From positions 1-37,485 of the forward strand of contig CALGUD010000023.1 of assembly GCA_937901915.1 (NCBI GenBank): a DNA stretch of 37,485 bases, in the 5' to 3' direction. This DNA is from an uncultured Flavobacteriaceae bacterium. GTDB lineage: Bacteria; Bacteroidota; Bacteroidia; Flavobacteriales; Flavobacteriaceae. A model generated the notes under the pieces. The model did not search any database and was not told where the DNA came from. It was given only the letters and a program-made list of their open reading frames with translations. The position numbers and the translations under genes are program-made. Positions 22,589-30,255 of the stretch are shown in pieces; position 1 is the first letter of the stretch; every line of letters begins with the position of its first letter.

Positions 22589-22822
22589 ATGAAAAATTCT
22601 ACCCCCAAGTCAAGTCTATGCTGCAAAGTTTTTGGCCATAGCTACAAAGAATCAAGAACAGTTACAAGCTACATTACTGAATATCGTTGCACTCGTTGCG
22701 ATGCCGAAGCTACTACCGATGAAAAAGGTAACTTCCTGCAATTAACACCTCAGCTCAGAGACATTAATGAAACGCTGATCTATCTTTGCGAAAAGAAAAG
22801 AACAACTGCTGCTTCTATTTAA
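22589..22822 (+). CDS. Small Cys-pair (possible zinc-ribbon) protein, 77 aa
   Basis: A 77-residue protein that opens with SLCCKVFGHSYKESR and continues with ITEYRCTRCDAEATTDEKGN. The CK-x-F-GH motif together with C-x-x-C gives a plausible four-ligand metal site (two Cys, one His and one Cys). Similar short CK-FGH / C-x-x-C proteins occur in flavobacteria and resemble DUF1660-type zinc-ribbon proteins, but I cannot confirm the family. Its stop overlaps the thiL stop by four bases on the opposite strand. A TTG-N21-TATATTTA promoter-like pair lies upstream (22536-22567). Function unknown. Confidence 0.8.
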   Translation: MKNSTPKSSLCCKVFGHSYKESRTVTSYITEYRCTRCDAEATTDEKGNFLQLTPQLRDINETLIYLCEKKRTTAASI

Positions 22823-23874
22823 TTATTCTCATTATTCAATGCATTCCAACCTCTTGCAGTGATTGGAATCTTTGTATTCGCCAGGGTTATTAAATGTATA
22901 CCCTCATTTGCTTCTGTCATATATCCAATAACAGAAAGGCTTGGGTTCGCTTTAATCTTTGGGTAATCTTCTTGTGAAATTGTAAATAAAAGCTCATAAT
23001 CTTCTCCACCGTTCAATGCAACTGTTGTACTGTTTATATTAAATTCTTCACATGTAGAAATAAGTTGTGGATCTAAAGGTATTTTATCTTCATGGAGATT
23101 ACAGCCTACATTAGATTGTTTACAGATATGCATAATTTCTGAAGATAAGCCATCGCTAATATCAATCATTGAGGTGGGTTTTACTTCCAAATCTTTTAAA
23201 AGTTCTACAATGTCTTTCCGGGCTTCCGGCTTAAGCTGCCTTTCAACTAAATAGGCATATTCACTTAAATCCGGTTGATTATTCGGATTGACTTTAAAAA
23301 CTTCTTTCTCTCTCTCCAAAACCTGCAATCCCATATAGGCGCCACCAACATCACCTGACACCACTAAAAGATCACCTGGCTTTGCTCCGCTACGGTATGT
23401 AATATCTTTTTCATTAACCTCTCCCAGTGCAGTAACAGAAATTATCAATCCTTTATTGGAAGAAGTTGTGTCGCCCCCCACCACATCTACATCAAATACC
23501 TTTGCTGCCAATTCAATTCCTTCATATAATTCTTCGATAGCTTCCAATGGAAACCTGTTGGAAACTGCAATCGATACGGTGATCTGAGTAGGATTGGCAT
23601 TCATGGCACAAATATCAGATACATTCACCACTACCGATTTATACCCTAAATGCTTTAACGGAACATAACTTAAATCAAAATGGACCCCTTCAATTAAAAA
23701 ATCGGTAGAAACCACTACCTTCTTATCTTTAAAGTCCAGAACAGCAGCATCATCCCCCACTCCCAGAATGGTTGATTTATGTTTTATCTTAAAGTTCTTT
23801 GTTAAATGATCAATTAATCCAAACTCCCCGAGTTCGGACAATGGTGTTTTTTGTGGATTTTTATCTTCTAACAT
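22819..23874 (-). CDS. thiL: Thiamine-monophosphate kinase ThiL
   Basis: Phosphorylates thiamine monophosphate to thiamine diphosphate, the active cofactor. The start is the ATG at 23874 (MLEDKNPQKTPLSELGEFGL, 351 aa); a TTG seven codons earlier is in frame but unlikely. Motifs of the PurM-like fold: GVGDDAAVL near the N-terminus, VVSTDFLIEGVHFDLSYVP, the SDICAMNANPTQITVSIAV block, VVGGDTTSSNKG, SGDVGGAYMGLQ and IDISDGLSSEIMHICK, with NGGEDYELLFT near the end. The gene converges on the 77-aa gene and diverges from the TPM gene with 55 bases between starts. It is the only thiamine gene in the window. Confidence 0.95.
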   Translation of the reverse strand: MLEDKNPQKTPLSELGEFGLIDHLTKNFKIKHKSTILGVGDDAAVLDFKDKKVVVSTDFLIEGVHFDLSYVPLKHLGYKSVVVNVSDICAMNANPTQITVSIAVSNRFPLEAIEELYEGIELAAKVFDVDVVGGDTTSSNKGLIISVTALGEVNEKDITYRSGAKPGDLLVVSGDVGGAYMGLQVLEREKEVFKVNPNNQPDLSEYAYLVERQLKPEARKDIVELLKDLEVKPTSMIDISDGLSSEIMHICKQSNVGCNLHEDKIPLDPQLISTCEEFNINSTTVALNGGEDYELLFTISQEDYPKIKANPSLSVIGYMTEANEGIHLITLANTKIPITARGWNALNNENN

Positions 23875-23929
23875 AGCTACAAAGGTAGTAAGCAATTTTT
23901 ATTAAAATAAAGTATTATTTTAGCATTCT

Positions 23930-25105
23930 ATGAAAATGTCAATTCATCTGCGACTTTTTTTACTTTTAACAGTACTCATTTTTAATGATGTAAAATCCCA
24001 AAGTATTGACACTATAGTTACAGTCAATAGGGTAACAGATTATGCCAACATATTCTCTTCGGCCGAAAAAAACAAACTGGAAAATTTACTGGTCTCATTT
24101 GAAAACAAAACCACTAACCAGGTTGCCGTAGTAACCATAAATACACTTTCCGGAAATACCATAGAAAATGCGGCATTACGAATTTTTGAGAATAATGGAC
24201 TGGGACAGAAAGATCTTGACAATGGTGTGCTTGTACTTTTTGCTAAAAATGACCGGAAAGTACGGATAGAAGTCGGGTTTGGTTTAGAGGGGGTTTTAAC
24301 TGATGCATTGAGTTCACGAATTATACGACAAATTATGATCCCGGAATTTAAAGAGGGTAAATATGTAGGAGGTATTGAAAAAGGTGTTAATGCTATCATA
24401 CACATAACAGGAGAAGAATACGGTTATAAAACAATGACCGACGAAACCTATAAAGAATTAAAAACGGGGAATGATCCCATAAATTCTATATGGATAAAAA
24501 TTGGTATGACTTTTTTTCTAATGTTATTTATACTTCCCGGACTTTATATGACTTATATTAATCCAATATTTACATTTTCAGAATACACAAAACTATTCAG
24601 CGGTGAGACTTCTTTTGTAAAACTACTTTTTAATATACTACAAGGCATTTTTTTACTCCCCTTTACTGTAGGATTTTTGGGTGTCCCGCTAATATTTTTA
24701 TTAATCATCTGGGGGGTGAGTATAGATAACATTCCTGTGGTCAGATATTTTGTCAGTGATAGTGTTACTAACACAAGTTTATCAGAAGAGATGAGTGTGA
24801 ATACTCCTTTGGGAAACCTTTCATTTTTCGGGGATTTATCCACTACTTTAACAGCATTGGTTGTGTTTATTCTTTTTTGCATATCCATTCCGGTTTTGTG
24901 GGTAATAGTTGTTCAGAAAAAACCGATAAAGATCCAATGGGGGTTAACCAAAGCCGAAAGAAAAGCTTTTAAAAAAGGGTCTTATTCGGGTTCTGGCTCC
25001 AGATCGTTTTCAGGTAGTGGTTCTTACTCAGGTTCCAGCTCCGGCAGCAGTTCATTTGGTGGAGGTGGAAGTTCCGGAGGAGGGGGTTCCAGTGGTAGCT
25101 GGTAA
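23930..25105 (+). CDS. TPM-domain membrane protein (YgcG-like)
   Basis: A 391-aa exported membrane protein. A signal peptide spans about 1-24. The TPM domain (about 30-165) shows VTDYANIFSSAEKNKLENLL, the TTNQVAVVTINTL strand, DNGVLVLFAKNDRKVRIEVG and FGLEGVLTDALSSRII, with FKEGKYVGGIEKGVNAII. Several membrane helices follow (about 188-210, 232-258 and 305-328). It ends with a low-complexity Ser/Gly tail from about 350 (SGSGSYSGSSSG, GGGGSSGGGGSSGSW), as is usual for YgcG-type proteins. TPM domains in plants act in photosystem II repair as an acid phosphatase; the bacterial role is not established. Its gene is divergent from thiL. Confidence 0.88.
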   Translation: MKMSIHLRLFLLLTVLIFNDVKSQSIDTIVTVNRVTDYANIFSSAEKNKLENLLVSFENKTTNQVAVVTINTLSGNTIENAALRIFENNGLGQKDLDNGVLVLFAKNDRKVRIEVGFGLEGVLTDALSSRIIRQIMIPEFKEGKYVGGIEKGVNAIIHITGEEYGYKTMTDETYKELKTGNDPINSIWIKIGMTFFLMLFILPGLYMTYINPIFTFSEYTKLFSGETSFVKLLFNILQGIFLLPFTVGFLGVPLIFLLIIWGVSIDNIPVVRYFVSDSVTNTSLSEEMSVNTPLGNLSFFGDLSTTLTALVVFILFCISIPVLWVIVVQKKPIKIQWGLTKAERKAFKKGSYSGSGSRSFSGSGSYSGSSSGSSSFGGGGSSGGGGSSGSW

Positions 25106-25112
25106 GTAAATT

Positions 25113-25142
25113 TTGCAAAACCCGGAAAGTACTATATCTTTA
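25113..25142 (+). promoter_or_regulatory. Promoter of the lipoprotein/MbnPH-like operon
   Basis: TTG (25113-25115, within TTTTG), a 19-base spacer and TATCTTTA (25135-25142) match the Bacteroidota promoter with one change in the last -7 base. It ends 31 bases before the ATG at 25174. The genes from here to 29623 are closely spaced or overlap, so this is probably the only promoter. Confidence 0.5.
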
Positions 25143-25173
25143 TATATCACGTTATTAAATAAACTCTAACGCA

Positions 25174-26427
25174 ATGAAAAATATTTTATTAAAGGCTGTA
25201 TTTACTCTATGTGTACTATGCTTTTTTAATTGTTCAAGTGATGAGGCACCCTATTCTATTCTGGATGATGACCCAATTATTAATGATGATGATGAAATTC
25301 CAAATACCACAGGTCCGGAACCCTGTGAAAATGGATTCGCAGGCCCCTATCCTTGTGATGGAATTGACCTGATTTCCAGAATACCTCTTTCAGATATGAA
25401 TGCATCAGAAGGTAATGACTGTTGGGGGTGGACAGATCCCGATACCGGAAAGGAATATGCTTTAATAGGTACCAATGCAAATACGTCTTTTATAGATATT
25501 TCTGATGCTGAAAATCCAGTGTTAGTAGGTATATTACCTACAGCTACTGTATCGAGTTCCTGGAGGGATGTAAAAGTATACAATAATTTTGCCTTTGTAG
25601 TCAGTGAAGCTGCCAACCACGGCATGCAGGTTTTTGACCTTACTAAATTAAGGGATGTAAGTAATCCACCCGAAACATTTTCAGCTGACAACGATTTTAC
25701 AGGCTTTGGAAAAGCACATAATGTTGCTATCAATGAAGACACAGGCTATGCTTATGCCATTGGTACAACTTCATTTTTGGGAGGGCCATATTTTATAAAT
25801 ATTCAAGACCCATTGGCCATTATTGATGAAGGCGGTTATAATGAAAAAGCATATACTCATGATGCACAGATTGTTACTTATAACGGTCCGGATACAGATT
25901 ATGCCGGAAGGGAAATATTCTTTGGAAGTAATGAAAATGAAGTTGTAATTGTTGATGTTACTGATAAAGAAAACCCGGTATTGATTTCAGACATAAGCTA
26001 TTCAAACGTTAACTATACACATCAGGGATGGTTTGATGAAAGTCAAACTTATTTTTTTGTTGGTGATGAAACCGATGAAATAAATGTAGGCTTAAATACA
26101 CGGACACTGGTTTTTGATTTTACTGATTTAGATGACCCACAATTACATTTTGAATATAGTGGTGGCTCAAGTGCAATAGATCATAATGGCTATATAAAAG
26201 GTAATGAGTTTTATCTGGCCAACTATACCGCAGGGTTACGTATTGTTGATATTTCTGATGTAGAAAATCAGAATATAAGCGAAACTGCCTATTTTGATAG
26301 TTACCCAGCTAATAACAGCACCTCTTTTAATGGTGCCTGGAGCGTGTATCCGTTTTTTGAGAGTGGTAATATATTAATAAGTGATATTAATTCCGGCCTT
26401 CTTGTTGTAAGGAAAAGTGAAAACTAA
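25174..26427 (+). CDS. Choice-of-anchor B family lipoprotein (LVIVD-type beta-propeller)
   Basis: A 417-aa lipoprotein: signal ending FFNC with lipid-accepting Cys20, followed by an acidic linker (SSDEAP, then DDDPIINDDDEIPN) of the kind that sends lipoproteins to the cell surface in Bacteroidota. The body is built of LVIVD-like blades, e.g. ANTSFIDISDAENPVLVGIL, HGMQVFDLTKLRDVSNPP, NEVVIVDVTDKENPVLISDI and AGLRIVDISDVENQNISET, matching the choice-of-anchor B family. The YTHDAQIV and NYTHQGWFDE segments are also typical of it. It is the first gene of a four-gene operon that ends in a diheme peroxidase; its stop overlaps the next start by one base. The ligand or partner is unknown. Confidence 0.85.
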   Translation: MKNILLKAVFTLCVLCFFNCSSDEAPYSILDDDPIINDDDEIPNTTGPEPCENGFAGPYPCDGIDLISRIPLSDMNASEGNDCWGWTDPDTGKEYALIGTNANTSFIDISDAENPVLVGILPTATVSSSWRDVKVYNNFAFVVSEAANHGMQVFDLTKLRDVSNPPETFSADNDFTGFGKAHNVAINEDTGYAYAIGTTSFLGGPYFINIQDPLAIIDEGGYNEKAYTHDAQIVTYNGPDTDYAGREIFFGSNENEVVIVDVTDKENPVLISDISYSNVNYTHQGWFDESQTYFFVGDETDEINVGLNTRTLVFDFTDLDDPQLHFEYSGGSSAIDHNGYIKGNEFYLANYTAGLRIVDISDVENQNISETAYFDSYPANNSTSFNGAWSVYPFFESGNILISDINSGLLVVRKSEN

Positions 26428-27782
26428 TGCGTAGAGCCGTTATTAAAATCATCCTTTTTGTCATTCTTTTTGCATTTTATAATTGTAATAAAGACGATGA
26501 AAGTGATCCGGTTACTGAAAATAACCCGGTAAAAATTGTCTTTAGCAAAACTTTTGGAGGATCCAAGAATGAAGTTGCTCAATCCGTAATTAAAACAGAT
26601 GACGGAGGGTATGCAATAGCAGGTTACACCCAAAGCACGAACATGGATATTGAAGATAAAGAATCTGAAAATTTTGATTTTTGGTTCCTTAAATTTGATC
26701 ATGAGGATAATTTAATCCATTCCAAAACCTTTGGGGGATCAAACAACGAGAAAGCCTATAAGATTATTCAGAGTAACGACAACGGATATGTATTGGCAGG
26801 AACATCAAACAGCAACGATAATGATGTGTCTGAAAATTTTGGGCTAAACGATATTTGGCTGGTCAAACTCGATGCTGCTGGATCTATTGTATGGGAAAAG
26901 ACACATGGTTTTCAAGGTAATGATGAGTCTTTTTCCCTGATTCCGACTTCAGATGGCGGATATTTTGTAAGCGGTGTTTTAGATGTTACAGCCTCAGAAG
27001 GCGAAGGAAATGACAAAACTGTTCAGAAAAAGCATGCTGGTGGTGATTATTGGGCATTAAAACTCGATGCAAACGGTGATAAGGTTTGGAGAAGATACTT
27101 TGGAGGTACTTTTGCCGATACTTCTTATGATGCTATTGAAACTGAAGACCATGGGTTTATAATGGTAGGTTCTTCAGACAGTTTTGATTTTGATATTACC
27201 GACCCGAAAGGAAGTTATGATTTTTGGGTGGTTAAAATTAATGCTGATGGAGACCTCGAATGGGAATACTCTTATGGTGGAACACAAATTGATGAAGCGA
27301 GAAGCATTGTAAAAACTTCTGATGGAAATTATTTAATTGCGGGAGATAGCCGAAGCAATGATGGAGACGTGTCCAGTCATATTGGTGCAGCCGATGTATG
27401 GGTAATCAAAATCTCTACCACCGGTAGCCTTCTTTGGGACCGGTCCTATGGCGGAAGTAGTTTTGATGCTGCAAGGCATATTTCGGCAACACAGGATGAT
27501 GGTTTTATAATTGCAGGCAGTTCAAGAAGTGAAAATATTGATGTAAACAGCAACAAAGGCGAAAATGATGTCTGGGTAATGAAAATTGACAATTCAGGAA
27601 ATCTTCAATGGCAAGAATCTCTTGGAGGCAGCAAACTTGATTTTGCTTATAGTGCTGTTGAAATCACAGCAAATAATTTTATCATTGTTGGAGAAAGCAG
27701 CAGTTCGGATTTTGATATTGAAAAGAATAATGGTTTTTCAGACCTGTTGGTTATTAAAATTGAATATGATGAAGAGCACTAA
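26427..27782 (+). CDS. Surface lipoprotein beta-propeller with about seven ~60-aa repeats
   Basis: A 451-aa lipoprotein with Cys20 in FYNCNKDDE; the K-D-D directly after Cys resembles the flavobacterial surface-export signal. The rest consists of repeats of about 55-65 residues with the pattern F-G-G-S-x-x-(D/E)-x-A-x-x-I-x-x-(T/S)-x-D-G-G-(Y/F)-x-(I/V)-A-G, then D-(F/V)-W-(V/L)-(V/L)-K-(I/L)-(D/N)-x-x-G-x-(L/I)-x-W. About seven can be counted, suggesting a seven-bladed propeller. It overlaps the preceding gene by one base and the MbnP-like gene by 14 bases, so all are coupled. It lacks enzyme motifs and probably serves as a surface binding module. Confidence 0.85.
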   Translation: MRRAVIKIILFVILFAFYNCNKDDESDPVTENNPVKIVFSKTFGGSKNEVAQSVIKTDDGGYAIAGYTQSTNMDIEDKESENFDFWFLKFDHEDNLIHSKTFGGSNNEKAYKIIQSNDNGYVLAGTSNSNDNDVSENFGLNDIWLVKLDAAGSIVWEKTHGFQGNDESFSLIPTSDGGYFVSGVLDVTASEGEGNDKTVQKKHAGGDYWALKLDANGDKVWRRYFGGTFADTSYDAIETEDHGFIMVGSSDSFDFDITDPKGSYDFWVVKINADGDLEWEYSYGGTQIDEARSIVKTSDGNYLIAGDSRSNDGDVSSHIGAADVWVIKISTTGSLLWDRSYGGSSFDAARHISATQDDGFIIAGSSRSENIDVNSNKGENDVWVMKIDNSGNLQWQESLGGSKLDFAYSAVEITANNFIIVGESSSSDFDIEKNNGFSDLLVIKIEYDEEH

Positions 27783-28536
27783 GTTAATACTGTTTATAAT
27801 TTTGCTGGGTTTTACGGCCGCATGTAACAATGATGACGATGCAACTGCTAATGTAAACCTTACTGTAAATTTTACACATAATTGGGATGGAGAAGAAGTT
27901 TCTTCAGCCGATTTTAATACTGTAAATTACGAAAATGCCAACGGAGATATACTTAGCATAACGCTCTTAAGGTATTTAATTTCTGATATTGTATTGCATA
28001 AACAAGACAGGGGCACCACAACCTTAACCGGCTACCTTTTAGTTGATGTAAATAATAACAACACCGCTGTTACAATTCCAAATGTTCCCGTTGGAGAATA
28101 CGAAACACTTTCTTTTACATTTGGTTTTGACGAGGAGGACAATACAGACGGTGCATACCAGGACCTTAATTCTGCCTCCTGGAACTGGCCCGAAATGTTG
28201 GGGGGCGGCTACCATTTTATGCAGTTAGAGGGAATGTTTACTGATGCAGATGGCGGTACAGATGATGAGAATCCATATTCCTATCACATGGGTACTGCAA
28301 GAAATGCTGATTCCCAGTTTGAACAAAATTTCTTTAATGTAAGCTTAGAAGGAGGAGTCTCCATAGAAAATAATACAATTATTGAAATTGAAATGAACAT
28401 TGCCGAATGGTTCAAAGACCCCAATGTGTGGGACCTAAATACGTTTGGTGTGGATTTGATGTCAAACTATGAGGCACAAAAAATGATGAATGAAAACGGG
28501 CAAACCGTTTTCAGCCTGGGAAATGTAATTCCTTAA
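27769..28536 (+). CDS. MbnP family lipoprotein
   Basis: Two adjacent ATGs (27766 and 27769) lie inside the end of the upstream gene; I chose the second (255 aa, MKSTKLILFIILLGFTAAC), which gives a normal lipoprotein signal with Cys19 and an acidic CNNDDD start. A longer upstream extension of this frame is antisense-free but not protein-like. The body resembles MbnP: VNLTVNFTHNWDGEEV, SITLLRYLISDIVL, the GEYETLSFTFGFD strand, a WNWPEMLGGGYHFMQLEG block (Trp138 and Trp140) and a C-terminal NIAEWFKDPNVWD. In Methylosinus, MbnP binds copper and has a tryptophan turned into kynurenine by its diheme partner MbnH. The next gene here encodes a diheme peroxidase of that type, 13 bases away, which strongly supports the pairing. 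Copper binding is inference. Confidence 0.82.
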   Translation: MKSTKLILFIILLGFTAACNNDDDATANVNLTVNFTHNWDGEEVSSADFNTVNYENANGDILSITLLRYLISDIVLHKQDRGTTTLTGYLLVDVNNNNTAVTIPNVPVGEYETLSFTFGFDEEDNTDGAYQDLNSASWNWPEMLGGGYHFMQLEGMFTDADGGTDDENPYSYHMGTARNADSQFEQNFFNVSLEGGVSIENNTIIEIEMNIAEWFKDPNVWDLNTFGVDLMSNYEAQKMMNENGQTVFSLGNVIP

Positions 28537-28549
28537 AAACCCCTCAATC

Positions 28550-29623
28550 ATGATTAAATACCTGAATATAATATGTATTACACTCATTTTATCTGCTTGT
28601 GGGGGCAGTGATGATACTTCAGGTGATTTATATTCCCCTACACCACAATCCCTCGATATTCCTGAATTATTTCAAGAAAAAATATTGCCACCTGTCATTC
28701 CTGTAAGTAATCCGCAAACGATTGAAGGTGTGGACCTCGGGAAAAAATTATTCTTTGACCCCATTTTATCGGCAAACGGAACCCAGTCCTGTACTAGTTG
28801 CCATTCCCCCGAAAATGCATTTACAGATACTGCTCGTTTTAGCAGTGGAATTGATGGAATTACCGGCCCAAGGAATTCAATGCCTTTATTTAACCTTGCC
28901 TTTAATTATGATGAAAAGTTTTTTTGGGATGGCCGCGCCTTTAGCATTGAAAACCAGGCCCTGGAGCCGGTAATTAATGTCATAGAAATGCATAATACAT
29001 GGGAGAATGCAGCACAGGCTTTACAAAATCATCCGGAATATCCAACACTCTTTAGCCGGGCTTTTGGTACAGCGTCCATAGATTCTACTCTCGTTACAAA
29101 GGCTTTGGCACAGTTCATTCGGACGCTCATTTCAGGTAACTCTAGATTCGACCAATACCTTATGGGTGAACTAACTTTAACTGATTCCGAATTAAACGGC
29201 ATCAATGTTTTTATGAGTGAAGAAAAAGGAGATTGCTTTCATTGCCATGGGAATCCTAATAACCCATTGTGGACCGATAATATTTTTCATAACAACGGTC
29301 TGGATTCAGATTTCACCGATTTGGGCTTAGGGAATATCACCGGTGATCCTGCAGACAATGGTAAATTTAAAACCCCTTCATTACGAAACCTCAAATTTAC
29401 AGCCCCTTACATGCACGATGGCAGGTTTGAAACATTAGAAGAAGTTATTAATCATTATTCCGAAGGGCTTGTAAATTCACCTACAATTGACCCCTTAATG
29501 AAATCTGTTAATAAAGGCGGGGTACAACTAACAGAAAATGAAAAAACGGACTTAAAAGCGTTTCTGCTATCACTCTCCGATGACGAGTTTATTAACAATC
29601 CCAGTTTCCAAAAACCTGAGTAA
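28550..29623 (+). CDS. Diheme cytochrome c peroxidase/MauG/MbnH-like lipoprotein
   Basis: A 357-aa exported diheme enzyme. The lipoprotein signal ends LILSAC with Cys17 and an acidic GGSDDTSGD linker. Two c-type heme sites are present: CTSCH (81-85) and CFHCH (229-233). The family-typical KKLFFDPILSANGTQSC, KFFWDGRAFSIENQALEP and APYMHDGRFETLEEVINHY blocks are clear; the latter carries the methionine of the second heme region. Such enzymes either reduce H2O2 or, as MauG/MbnH, oxidise a partner protein via a bis-Fe(IV) state. The immediately preceding MbnP-like gene makes the MbnH role the better guess. It ends the operon begun at 25174; no clear terminator hairpin follows. Confidence 0.9.
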   Translation: MIKYLNIICITLILSACGGSDDTSGDLYSPTPQSLDIPELFQEKILPPVIPVSNPQTIEGVDLGKKLFFDPILSANGTQSCTSCHSPENAFTDTARFSSGIDGITGPRNSMPLFNLAFNYDEKFFWDGRAFSIENQALEPVINVIEMHNTWENAAQALQNHPEYPTLFSRAFGTASIDSTLVTKALAQFIRTLISGNSRFDQYLMGELTLTDSELNGINVFMSEEKGDCFHCHGNPNNPLWTDNIFHNNGLDSDFTDLGLGNITGDPADNGKFKTPSLRNLKFTAPYMHDGRFETLEEVINHYSEGLVNSPTIDPLMKSVNKGGVQLTENEKTDLKAFLLSLSDDEFINNPSFQKPE

Positions 29624-29702
29624 ACAGCAGCATGAATTACCTTCTAAAATAAACTTCCCGTAATAGGCAATACTTATGATAATATTTGTTATATTAATGT
29701 AA

Positions 29703-29720
29703 GGTTTTATACTTAAAACC
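29703..29720. promoter_or_regulatory. Inverted repeat over the -33 region of the suf locus promoter
   Basis: GGTTTTATACTTAAAACC has 6-bp arms (GGTTTT / AAAACC) around a 6-base centre and lies 11 bases upstream of the -7 box at 29732. Its place over the -33 region makes it a possible operator; no regulator gene is nearby. Confidence 0.35.
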
Positions 29721-29731
29721 GGCAAATACCT

Positions 29732-29739
29732 TATATTTG
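29732..29739 (+). promoter_or_regulatory. -7 box of the promoter driving the A-type carrier and suf genes
   Basis: TATATTTG is a perfect TAnnTTTG match, 29 bases before the ATG at 29769. The -33 TTTG is not clear and is replaced by an inverted repeat. Confidence 0.55.
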
Positions 29740-29768
29740 TACCTTATTTAGAAATAATCTATTTAAAA

Positions 29769-30098
29769 ATGATAAAAGTTTCCGATACAGCTAAAAAAAA
29801 GATTGCAGAGTTAATGTCTGATGACGACTTTAACATTGCCCGGGACTTTGTGCGTGTGGGCGTAAAGAGTGGCGGTTGCAGTGGTTTGTCCTATGAATTA
29901 AAATTTGATAAAAGCAAAAGCGAAGAAGATAAAGTCTTTGAAGATAACGCTGTTAAAATTATAGTAGATAAAAAAAGTTTCCTGTACCTGGTAGGAACTA
30001 CCTTGGAATTTTCAGGCGGATTAAATGGAAAAGGGTTTGTATTTCAAAATCCAAATGCTCAAAGAACCTGTGGCTGCGGTGAGAGCTTTTCACTCTAA
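29769..30098 (+). CDS. sufA: HesB/IscA/SufA A-type iron-sulfur carrier
   Basis: A 109-aa A-type carrier that receives an iron-sulfur cluster from the assembly scaffold and passes it to apo-proteins. The three cluster cysteines are in place: Cys37 in SGGCSGLSYEL, and Cys101 and Cys103 in RTCGCGESFSL. The length is normal. It precedes sufB by 157 bases on the same strand, so SufA is the likely name by context, though IscA or ErpA cannot be told apart from sequence alone. A clear -7 box lies upstream; the spacer to sufB holds a CCTTTTAAAAGG palindrome (30196-30207) and no gene. Confidence 0.92.
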   Translation: MIKVSDTAKKKIAELMSDDDFNIARDFVRVGVKSGGCSGLSYELKFDKSKSEEDKVFEDNAVKIIVDKKSFLYLVGTTLEFSGGLNGKGFVFQNPNAQRTCGCGESFSL

Positions 30099-30255
30099 AG
30101 CCTTCTCCCTATAGCTATCAGATCAGAAACCGCAAGGAAACCCGGAAACAGGATAACGGATAAAATTAATTAGGGCTTGATAAAATGAAATTATACCTTT
30201 TAAAAGGATGTAAAATATATAATAATTAAAAGTCCCAAAAAGAATATAGAAGCTT

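Noticed and set aside
23875..23895. TTG start seven codons upstream of thiL
   Set aside because: The leader MLTTFVA is not typical and the ATG at 23874 gives the expected length.
27586..27765. N-terminal extension of the MbnP-like frame
   Set aside because: The 60 extra residues lie entirely inside the propeller gene in another frame and would bury the lipoprotein signal; the ATG at 27769 gives a proper signal peptide.
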